Source: Thermoplasmata archaeon
GTDB lineage: Archaea; Thermoplasmatota; Thermoplasmata; UBA10834
Direction: 5' to 3'
DNA: 5,944 nt
Assembly: GCA_022865445.1 (NCBI GenBank)
Contig: JALHSX010000015.1
Location: 1 to 5,944, forward strand
The notes under the pieces were generated by a model. It was not told the DNA's origin and ran no database searches. It saw only the letters and a list, made by a program, of their open reading frames with translations. A program made the translations under genes and the position numbers. Shown here piece by piece: positions 1-5,315 of the stretch. Positions within the stretch are counted from its first letter, which is position 1; each line of letters starts with the position of its first letter.

Positions 1-1486
1 CCTCAGAATCCTTTTCCGCCAGGGGAGACCTCTGTGTCGTATCTTCTGCGGGAGCTGCATCCGTCGTGAAGGTGTGTCCGCACTCGAGACATTTCTGGTT
101 GGCGTCAGGATAGACGTAAAGAGATGCTTGACCGCACTTGCCACACTTCCCGTCGTCGACATGTTTGATGACGCCTAGTTCGAGCCGTTTCTGGTCAAGG
201 TCTTTCTCCATCGCGTCTGTCTTCTCTCGGACTCTCCTGGCATACTTAGCAGCCGTCACGATATCCTTCCTTGAGAGTGAGTTGCTGATGTTGTCCATGT
301 AGGCCATACTCTCTTGGACGTTCATGCCGTAGCCGGATGCTTCCCTGAGGATTGGGCCGTACATCCGCATTGTGAAGTCCGCCTTCTCCGACTGTCTAGT
401 CTCGAGCTCTCTCTGCGCCTTGATGCGCTGAAGGTGTGCGTCATCTGCAGCCCTCTCGACCGCCGCGAGGAGATCCACTGCCCGCTTGAACGCCCCCTCC
501 TCGAAGGCTCTACGCGCTTCCCCCAGGTTTGACTCCACAGATGCTGTGTCGGCGCCCACATCCCGTGCCTCAGCTGCGGAAGCTCTCACAATGTCGAAGG
601 CGTTGTCGATCTCGTTCTTGCGGACATCTCTGGCTGCATCCGCTCCTTTTCTCGCATCATGCATGAATCTGTCATACTGGGTGAAGTCAAAAGCCTGCTT
701 CGCGCTCGCAGCGATCTCTAGGTACTTCCGCGATTCCTCGGTCCTGGTACCGAACGATTCGTAGTCCGCCAGGAGTTCCTTCAATTCGGACTCCCCTTTC
801 TCAGTGTCCGCAATGAAAGCGCCGTAGGTCCTTGAGGCGAGCGTCTCCAGGTTCTCCAGAGCCTCTTCCCTTTGTCTGGGGGAACCGCCTAGGAACGCCC
901 TCTTGGCCGCTGCCACCGCAGTGCGGAGATTCGGATCGAGCCTGCCCTTGTCGTCCGGGATTCTGGCCAAGAGCTCATCCGCAGCTCTGATAGAGACAGC
1001 GGCTGAATACACCTGGAACGTGCTGAACGACTCCAGACATTCCATGCGCGCCTCCCGGCTGAGCCTGATCGCTTCATTGTAGTCGCCAACTATCATCCTG
1101 TTGAGCGCGCTCTCGGTCATCGAATCTACCCCGAAGAAAGACGGCTTCATCGTGAGCGCCTCGTCAATGTGCTTCTCGACGCTCTTCTCGTCGTCTGTCG
1201 GCAGCTCAGTCGGCTCAGCCGGTCTCTGGGCGATCTTCTCGATGTCTCTTCCGATTTCCCGGATTTCTGCCGCCTCTTGAGAAGGGGTGATCCCTGGGGT
1301 AGGTTCGTTCTTCGCTTTGGCCAGAGCACTCCTCACCTGATGCTCCGTGAGCTTCTTCGCTCGTATCTTCTCGACGAAGTCCCGCTTGTATCGGCATGAG
1401 GACACGTCTATCCTGTATTCCGTGGCCACCATCTTCAGCTTCCAGATAGGGAGCTCGTTGAGGAAGTGACCCGAATCCTGCGCCAT
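1..1486 (-). CDS. Partial SAP-like / helical-repeat / zinc-ribbon protein, function unknown
   Basis: I read this frame by hand on the minus strand. It runs from an ATG at 1486 to the left window edge without a stop, giving at least 495 residues; the C-terminus is missing. Residues about 11-52 resemble a SAP-like helix-extended-helix domain (LPIWKLKMVATEYRIDVSSC, then KRDFVEKI), a fold that often binds nucleic acid. Residues about 60-105 are a Pro/Glu-rich linker. Residues about 105-440 are charged, Ala/Glu/Arg-rich helices with TPR-like hairpins, for example VGDYNEAIRLSREA at 133-146 and EGAFKRAVDLLAAVERA at 330-346. A zinc ribbon follows: C448-x2-C451-x14-C466-x2-C469, ending CGH. There is no signal peptide or membrane segment, so it should be cytoplasmic. 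The start is supported by AGGAGAG (1501-1495, minus) 8 nt upstream. A scaffold or nucleic-acid-associated role is possible, but no function can be assigned. The frame itself is secure; the domain names are pattern-based. Confidence 0.85.
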   Translation of the reverse strand, partial: MAQDSGHFLNELPIWKLKMVATEYRIDVSSCRYKRDFVEKIRAKKLTEHQVRSALAKAKNEPTPGITPSQEAAEIREIGRDIEKIAQRPAEPTELPTDDEKSVEKHIDEALTMKPSFFGVDSMTESALNRMIVGDYNEAIRLSREARMECLESFSTFQVYSAAVSIRAADELLARIPDDKGRLDPNLRTAVAAAKRAFLGGSPRQREEALENLETLASRTYGAFIADTEKGESELKELLADYESFGTRTEESRKYLEIAASAKQAFDFTQYDRFMHDARKGADAARDVRKNEIDNAFDIVRASAAEARDVGADTASVESNLGEARRAFEEGAFKRAVDLLAAVERAADDAHLQRIKAQRELETRQSEKADFTMRMYGPILREASGYGMNVQESMAYMDNISNSLSRKDIVTAAKYARRVREKTDAMEKDLDQKRLELGVIKHVDDGKCGKCGQASLYVYPDANQKCLECGHTFTTDAAPAEDTTQRSPLAEKDSE

Positions 1487-1494
1487 GGAAATCT

Positions 1495-1501
1495 CTCTCC
1501 T
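1495..1501 (-). promoter_or_regulatory. Shine-Dalgarno site of the SAP/zinc-ribbon gene
   Basis: On the minus strand AGGAGAG lies 8 nt before the ATG at 1486. It matches the archaeal 16S anti-SD core well and is the clearest SD in the window. It implies this gene has a leadered transcript, unlike mevalonate kinase. Confidence 0.7.
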
Positions 1502-1529
1502 GAACGCGCGCCTTATCCGAATGAACCCC

Positions 1530-1545
1530 CATAATGCTTTCTAAT
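1530..1545 (-). promoter_or_regulatory. Candidate BRE/TATA promoter of the SAP/zinc-ribbon gene
   Basis: Read on the minus strand, AGAAAGCATTATGG resembles an archaeal BRE (GAAAGC) followed by a degenerate TATA box (ATTATG). Initiation about 26 nt downstream would fall near 1506, leaving a leader of about 20 nt that just contains the SD site. Two other AT-rich sites nearby could serve instead: TAATTA at 1542-1547 and ATATAT at 1591-1596. The assignment is tentative. Confidence 0.35.
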
Positions 1546-1571
1546 TAGGATAACAAAGAGAACAGCGCAAC

Positions 1572-1584
1572 AAAACCTAAGTAC
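1572..1584 (+). promoter_or_regulatory. Candidate BRE/TATA promoter of the cation transporter gene
   Basis: AAAACCTAAGTAC resembles a BRE (AAAACC) followed by a weak TATA box (TAAGTA, 1578-1583). The TATA centre is about 27 nt before the ATG at 1608, the spacing expected for a leaderless transcript, and no good SD precedes that ATG. The better-looking ATATAT at 1591-1596 is only about 15 nt from the ATG, so it would start transcription inside the gene. Confidence 0.35.
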
Positions 1585-1607
1585 GGGCGGATATATCGAA
1601 CCCGCTA

Positions 1608-2573
1608 ATGGACGAGGCCCAAGAGAAGATCGCGATCGCGCAACTGTCAGTGACCTCGAACTCTTCTCTCGTAGTGCTGAAGCTTTTCGCAGGCATAATG
1701 ATGGGCTCTGTGGCAGTTCTGTCAGAGGCGATTCACTCGGGAATCGACCTGATTGCAGCCGTGATAGCGAGATACTCTGTCAAGAAGTCAGCGGAGCCCG
1801 CAGACCTGGAGCACAGGTACGGTCACGGGAAGTACGAGAACTTGTCGGGTATGATAGAGGGCGCACTCATATTTGTTGCAGCAGCCTGGATCATCTACGA
1901 AGCGTTCAAGAAATTCTTCCACCCACAACCAGTGGAGGCCGCTTTCGCTGGAATGCTCATAATGGGCTATTCCGTGGTGCTCAACATCCTCGTCTCGAGA
2001 AAGCTCACCAAGGTGGCCAAGAGGACCGACTCGCTAGCCCTCGAAGCGGACGCGTATCATCTGAGGACGGATGTCTGGACCTCAGCTGGTGTGTTCATCG
2101 CTCTGACGCTCATCCAGATAACCGGCTTGGAGTGGCTTGACCCGTCTGTGGCCATGGTGGTCGCTGCATTCATCATCCATGCCGCATACGACATCACGAG
2201 GCGCTCGGCCGAAGGACTCGTCGACAAGAGCCTCCCGGACGCCGAGATCAAGCTGATCGAGCGCATAATCAAGGATCACCAGACAGAGGTCCTCAACTTC
2301 CACAAGTTGAGAGCCAGGAAGATGGGCTCCGAGCGACAGATAGACCTTCACATGGTCGTCCCGAGGAACCTGAGCATAAAGGAGGGCCACGATCTCGTGG
2401 ACCACCTTGAACGCGACATAAAGAAGGACCTTCCGAAGAGCGTCATCGTGGTTCACATCGAGCCTTGCGACGCCAACTGCGAGAGGTGCAAGATGACCCC
2501 GGAGAACAGACTGGCCGGCAAGAAGCTGGGATCAGGGATCAACTGCAGGCCCAAGGATGGATCTCTCTCTTAG
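1608..2573 (+). CDS. Cation diffusion facilitator (CDF) metal transporter, probably Zn2+ efflux
   Basis: This 321-residue protein is a complete CDF-family transporter, a membrane antiporter that exports divalent metals in exchange for protons. About six membrane segments fill residues 15-200. The transport-site residues are H43-x3-D47 in helix 2 (HSGID) and H151-x3-D155 in helix 5 (HLRTD). A 2-His/2-Asp site is typical of zinc-preferring members, whereas Fe/Zn types such as FieF have D-x3-D in helix 2. The conserved loop HRYGHGKYENLSG is at 69-81. A cytoplasmic dimerisation domain spans about 205-287 and ends IDLHMVV...VVHIEPC. Beyond it is a tail with C287-x3-C291-x2-C294 and C313, which may bind metal. 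The start at 1608 gives a normal N-terminus. The gene is divergent from the SAP/zinc-ribbon gene, and its last 42 bp overlap the convergent kinase-like gene. The family is certain; the substrate is inferred. Confidence 0.95.
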   Translation: MDEAQEKIAIAQLSVTSNSSLVVLKLFAGIMMGSVAVLSEAIHSGIDLIAAVIARYSVKKSAEPADLEHRYGHGKYENLSGMIEGALIFVAAAWIIYEAFKKFFHPQPVEAAFAGMLIMGYSVVLNILVSRKLTKVAKRTDSLALEADAYHLRTDVWTSAGVFIALTLIQITGLEWLDPSVAMVVAAFIIHAAYDITRRSAEGLVDKSLPDAEIKLIERIIKDHQTEVLNFHKLRARKMGSERQIDLHMVVPRNLSIKEGHDLVDHLERDIKKDLPKSVIVVHIEPCDANCERCKMTPENRLAGKKLGSGINCRPKDGSLS

Positions 2574-3122
2574 TATTGCTTCGACTTCTCTGAACGGTCT
2601 TTCCCCATCCTCGCTGTTGTCGATCGTCACCCACTCTTCCGCTACAAGCGATTTGGCGACTTTCCTTGTGGCTGTGAGTCTCTCGGGCGTTTCGAACATC
2701 TCGGGCGCATGGCCCCTGGACGCTATTCTCCGTCTTGCGACCTCAGGCTCGATATCGATGAACAAGGCAATGTCGGGAAACGGCAGAAGGTTCCTGAAGA
2801 ACCTGTATCCGATCGGGGCAAGCGATTCAGGCAGGTAGGCGGTGCCAAGGAGATATCTCACGAATATCACATTGCCCATCTTCTGCCTCTGGTACCAGCG
2901 CACTGACATCAGCACATCGAGTGTGAAGAACAAGGTCGCGAAGAACCTTGCACCAGCTCCTGAGTCTTCCAAAAATCTCTTCGAGACCCTCCCGAACAAC
3001 CTTCTTGACGGATGGGAGACGATCGTGACTTCCTCTCCTTGGATCTTGAGCAGCCTCCTTATGTTGTCTGCGTGCGCGTTCTTGCCGCAGCCATCGAGCC
3101 CGTCCACGACTATCAGCCTCAT
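2532..3122 (-). CDS. Thymidylate-kinase-like P-loop nucleotide kinase (divergent archaeal type)
   Basis: This 196-residue soluble protein has the thymidylate kinase fold. It opens with a beta strand and Walker A loop, MRLIVVDGLDGCGKNAHA (P-loop G8-K14), where N15 replaces the usual Ser/Thr. The TMP-binding DRY motif appears as VRY at 88-90, followed by LLGTAYLP. FIDIEPEVARRRIASRG (121-137) is the strand plus Arg-rich helix leading to the LID. A canonical enzyme would convert dTMP to dTDP with ATP. The two substitutions leave the substrate open, although K14, R89 and the LID arginines remain; from memory some archaeal homologues share the VRY form. The ATG at 3122 is separated from the upstream kinase stop by only 2 nt (TGACGATG), and GGGGG (3134-3130, minus) lies 7 nt upstream, so translation is probably coupled. 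The 3' end overlaps the transporter gene convergently. The fold is well supported; the dTMP substrate is only moderately so. Confidence 0.85.
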   Translation of the reverse strand: MRLIVVDGLDGCGKNAHADNIRRLLKIQGEEVTIVSHPSRRLFGRVSKRFLEDSGAGARFFATLFFTLDVLMSVRWYQRQKMGNVIFVRYLLGTAYLPESLAPIGYRFFRNLLPFPDIALFIDIEPEVARRRIASRGHAPEMFETPERLTATRKVAKSLVAEEWVTIDNSEDGERPFREVEAILRERSILGPAVDP

Positions 3123-3124
3123 CG

Positions 3125-3817
3125 TCAGACCCCCATGACGTGCATGAACCCAGCAACCACCAGCGGTATGACCAGATTGTCCACGGACCCGGGCGTCATA
3201 GCCTCAAGGCAAGCGACGAACCCCCCGACTGCCAGCGCGAACGGGAACAACAGTTCAGGCCCAGTCCCTCCAGTGTAGCCAACAACGCCGAAGTAGAACC
3301 AATTGATCGCGATTATGCCCAGCATGGTTGCGATGAAGACCGCCAGGCTCCCTTCCAGCGTCCTATGGGGCATGTATCTCAATCTGCCAAACCGTCTCCC
3401 AACGAGATCTCCCATGCCGTCCCCGAAAGACATCGCCGCGATGGCGATCGAAGCTGCCACGAGGTCCCCGAATAGGAAATAGGCGATGACCGTCCAGGAG
3501 ATGGCGTACATGACGAGACCGTACTCATGGCCCTCCGAGGATCTAGCTCCGAGAGGGCTCCGCCGGAGGAACCCCACGGGCGACTTCGGGGTCGCGAGCA
3601 ACAATAGCGGAACGAACGGAAACGCCGCTAGGCCCGCCATGACGAGGCGCGAGTCGAAGCTCCACCAGAAGAAGATGATGCCTCCGGTGAGGATGTGCAC
3701 CAGCTTCCTGGAGTTCTTCACCCTGTCTCTCAATACCCAGGAGAGCGCAACAACGCAGGCTACGTAGCCGTAGACCCCGACTAGACCCAGAACGTTCCCT
3801 TCAGTTAGTATGGCCAC
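3125..3817 (-). CDS. Membrane isoprenoid-alcohol kinase, dolichol/phytol kinase (SEC59) family
   Basis: This is a 230-residue integral membrane protein with about seven hydrophobic segments. It carries the conserved motifs of the family of CTP-dependent polyprenol, phytol and diacylglycerol kinases: RKLVH at 37-41 (RK...H), FGDGMGDLVGRRFG at 131-144 with D133 and D137, the basic/Glu motif HRTLEGS at 151-157, and EAMTPGSVDNLVIPL at 205-219. Family members phosphorylate a lipid alcohol at the membrane. Given HMG-CoA reductase and mevalonate kinase close by, a dolichol-type glycan carrier or geranylgeraniol is the likely substrate, but this is inference; CDP-archaeol synthase-like proteins are distant relatives. 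The start is a GTG at 3817, supported by a TATA box about 27 nt upstream that leaves almost no leader. It is the first gene of an apparent two-gene operon with the kinase-like gene 2 nt downstream, and lies 67 bp after the reductase. Confidence 0.8.
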   Translation of the reverse strand: MAILTEGNVLGLVGVYGYVACVVALSWVLRDRVKNSRKLVHILTGGIIFFWWSFDSRLVMAGLAAFPFVPLLLLATPKSPVGFLRRSPLGARSSEGHEYGLVMYAISWTVIAYFLFGDLVAASIAIAAMSFGDGMGDLVGRRFGRLRYMPHRTLEGSLAVFIATMLGIIAINWFYFGVVGYTGGTGPELLFPFALAVGGFVACLEAMTPGSVDNLVIPLVVAGFMHVMGV

Positions 3818-3843
3818 GGTACACAGATTATCGTTGATATCAG

Positions 3844-3858
3844 CTTATACTTTTTGCA
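3844..3858 (-). promoter_or_regulatory. BRE/TATA promoter of the membrane-kinase operon
   Basis: On the minus strand this reads TGCAAAAAGTATAAG: an A-rich BRE followed by TATAAG at 3849-3844. Initiation about 27 nt downstream falls near 3820, just before the GTG at 3817, so the transcript would be leaderless or nearly so. The first nine bases are identical to those of the reductase promoter. The site lies between the reductase stop and the kinase start, so the kinase operon probably has its own promoter. Confidence 0.6.
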
Positions 3859-3884
3859 GGAAGAGGTCTGCGCATCCTCGACTG

Positions 3885-5162
3885 CTACTTGCGTTTCTTT
3901 GCTTTGAGATCCCGGATGACTTCCTCGGCCCTGTCCATTCGAATCTTCTTCTCAGCGACCAATATGCTGCAAACCTCGTCCACGAGGTCAGGGGGACAGC
4001 CCGCACTCGTCACGATATTCTTCGCGTGCAGCGTCATATGTCCCTTCTGGATTCCCACTGTCGCTAGAGCTCTCAAGGCGGCAAAGTTCTGGGCAAGACC
4101 GACCGCCGCGACGATCTCTCCGAGCTCCTGGGCAGTCTTCACGCCCAATAGTTTGATGGCGGCTCTGGCCGTCGGATGCACCTTGGTCGCGCCACCAATG
4201 AGACCCACTGCCATCGGAAGTTCTATCGTACCGACAAGGTCACCCTCTGGCGTCTTCTCAAACGTGGTGAGTGGCTTGTACGCACCCGTCCGGGCGGCAT
4301 AGGAGTGAGCTCCAGCCTCGATTGCTCTTGTATCGTTTCCAGTCGCCAAAACGACGGCATCAATGCCGTTCATGATCCCTTTGTTGTGGGTGGCGCATCG
4401 GTAAGGGTCGGCCTCGGCGAATACGTAGGCCTCCACCACTCCTTCAACGACGTCGTCTCCACCGATTGCCTCCTTCGACCAAATAGCGCGCGCGCGGGCG
4501 AGTCGATGAGACGCGAGATTGGACAGTATCCTGAGACGCACCTTTCCGCCGGATATCGATTCCAGCAACGGGGCCACCGCCTCTGCCATTGTATTGACAG
4601 CATTCGCGCCCATCGCATCGCGGACGTCCACCAGAAGGTGCACGACCACATTCGGCCCTCTAAGAGTGTTGATGACCCGGACCTCAAGATCCTTCGCCCC
4701 TCCGCCGAGTTTCACGAGCATCGGGTCCTGCTTGTTGGCGAGCTCGAGCACTTCGTGCTTCTTCTCAAGGATGATGTGTTTCACTCTGCTGGGGTCGCTT
4801 ATGCCAGTCAACTGCACCTGACCTATCATTATCGGGGACGTGCTGCTCGTGTGGAAGCCGCCGGAGTCCCTGGCCATTTTCGCGGCGTTTGATGCAGCGG
4901 CAACGACCGACGGTTCCTCGATTGCCATCGGGATGAGGTAGTCCTTGCCGTTTATCAGGAAGTTGACGGCTATTCCGAGGGGAAGCTGGAACGACCCGAC
5001 CGCGTTCTCTATCATCCTGTCGGGAATCGATCGATCGGAGCAGTCGGAACCAGAGATGGCCAGCGCCTCCTCGTCTGTCAACCCTGCGAACTCTTTCACT
5101 ATCTTGAGTCGTTCAGCCATGCTGAGTTTGTAGAAGCCCTCGATCCTGGAAGTTCGTACCAT
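3885..5162 (-). CDS. hmgA: Class II (bacterial-type) 3-hydroxy-3-methylglutaryl-CoA reductase
   Basis: The enzyme reduces HMG-CoA to mevalonate, the committed step of the mevalonate route to archaeal lipids. With the start at 5162 it has 425 residues, matching the class II enzyme of Pseudomonas mevalonii (about 428), which it closely resembles throughout. Catalytic residues are visible: E83 (EEPSVVAAAS), K261 (THNKGIMNG), D277 (ATGNDTRAIEAGAH) and H375 (GHMTLHAKN). The DAMGAN motif is at 182-187. D146, in LANKQD, aligns with the Asp that favours NADH in P. mevalonii, so NADH preference is inferred. There are no membrane segments, as expected for class II. The frame stays open to an ATG at 5234, but that would translate through the TATA box. 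The ATG at 5162 begins MVRTSRIEGFYKLS, the normal family N-terminus, with a short GGTG SD 5 nt upstream. The gene is divergent from mevalonate kinase. Class II in archaea is attributed to ancient transfer from bacteria. Confidence 0.97.
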   Translation of the reverse strand: MVRTSRIEGFYKLSMAERLKIVKEFAGLTDEEALAISGSDCSDRSIPDRMIENAVGSFQLPLGIAVNFLINGKDYLIPMAIEEPSVVAAASNAAKMARDSGGFHTSSTSPIMIGQVQLTGISDPSRVKHIILEKKHEVLELANKQDPMLVKLGGGAKDLEVRVINTLRGPNVVVHLLVDVRDAMGANAVNTMAEAVAPLLESISGGKVRLRILSNLASHRLARARAIWSKEAIGGDDVVEGVVEAYVFAEADPYRCATHNKGIMNGIDAVVLATGNDTRAIEAGAHSYAARTGAYKPLTTFEKTPEGDLVGTIELPMAVGLIGGATKVHPTARAAIKLLGVKTAQELGEIVAAVGLAQNFAALRALATVGIQKGHMTLHAKNIVTSAGCPPDLVDEVCSILVAEKKIRMDRAEEVIRDLKAKKRK

Positions 5163-5203
5163 CTTGACACCATACTCGGTTGGAGGAAAACTCCGTACCC
5201 CGG

Positions 5204-5219
5204 TCTTAACCTTTTTGCA
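5204..5219 (-). promoter_or_regulatory. BRE/TATA promoter of HMG-CoA reductase
   Basis: On the minus strand this reads TGCAAAAAGGTTAAGA: a BRE-like A-rich box followed by a TATA-like TTAAGA at 5209-5204. Initiation about 27 nt downstream lands near 5180, giving a leader of about 18 nt that includes GGTG (5171-5168), a partial SD, before the ATG at 5162. The position rules against translation from the upstream ATG at 5234. Confidence 0.55.
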
Positions 5220-5275
5220 CATTCCAATCGGCAATCAGCGTCACGATTCAATGGCAACCCATGGCCAGCTGCTCA

Positions 5276-5290
5276 CGGAAAAGGCTATAT
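5276..5290 (+). promoter_or_regulatory. BRE/TATA promoter of mevalonate kinase
   Basis: ACGGAAAAGGCTATATC contains a purine-rich BRE (GGAAAAGG) followed by the TATA box CTATAT (5285-5290). The TATA centre is about 28 nt upstream of the ATG at 5316, which fits a leaderless or nearly leaderless mRNA. A purine run, AAGGGG (5306-5311), could act as an SD only if transcription starts further upstream. Confidence 0.6.
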
Positions 5291-5315
5291 CGTGATTCGG
5301 GGCTGAAGGGGCAAG

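Larger units (their letters stand above)
5163..5315. other. Divergent intergenic region between HMG-CoA reductase and mevalonate kinase
   Basis: These 153 bp hold two apparently separate, non-overlapping promoters: the reductase BRE/TATA on the minus strand and the mevalonate kinase BRE/TATA on the plus strand, about 65 bp apart. I saw no convincing long palindrome or operator between them. The arrangement puts two mevalonate-pathway steps under one short control region. Confidence 0.6.

Noticed and set aside
314..764. Several short plus-strand frames opposite the SAP/zinc-ribbon gene
   Set aside because: They are antisense to the 495-residue open minus-strand frame and have no SD, promoter or domain signal.
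1215..1532. A 105-codon minus-strand frame crossing the start of the SAP/zinc-ribbon gene
   Set aside because: It overlaps the longer frame starting at 1486, which has a strong SD and recognisable domains. The shorter frame gives a low-complexity charged peptide with no motif.
1590..1597. ATATAT as the TATA box of the cation transporter gene
   Set aside because: It lies about 15 nt from the ATG, so transcription would start inside the coding region. The weaker element at 1578-1583 has correct spacing.
2082..2456. A 124-codon minus-strand frame within the transporter gene
   Set aside because: The opposite strand encodes conserved CDF motifs throughout this stretch; the frame has no independent support.
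2557..3278. Overlapping plus-strand frames opposite the kinase-like gene and the membrane-kinase gene
   Set aside because: Both minus-strand genes have recognisable motifs, and the plus-strand products are Ser/Pro-rich with no family resemblance.
3818..3884. Transcription terminator between HMG-CoA reductase and the membrane kinase
   Set aside because: I looked for a T-rich tract or hairpin on the minus strand after the stop at 3885 and found neither, so partial read-through into the kinase operon is possible.
4176..4892. A 238-codon open frame on the plus strand opposite the HMG-CoA reductase gene
   Set aside because: It is fully antisense to a gene with clear family identity and catalytic motifs. 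Its translation is rich in His/Arg/Ser with no recognisable domain, as expected of a shadow frame in GC-rich DNA.
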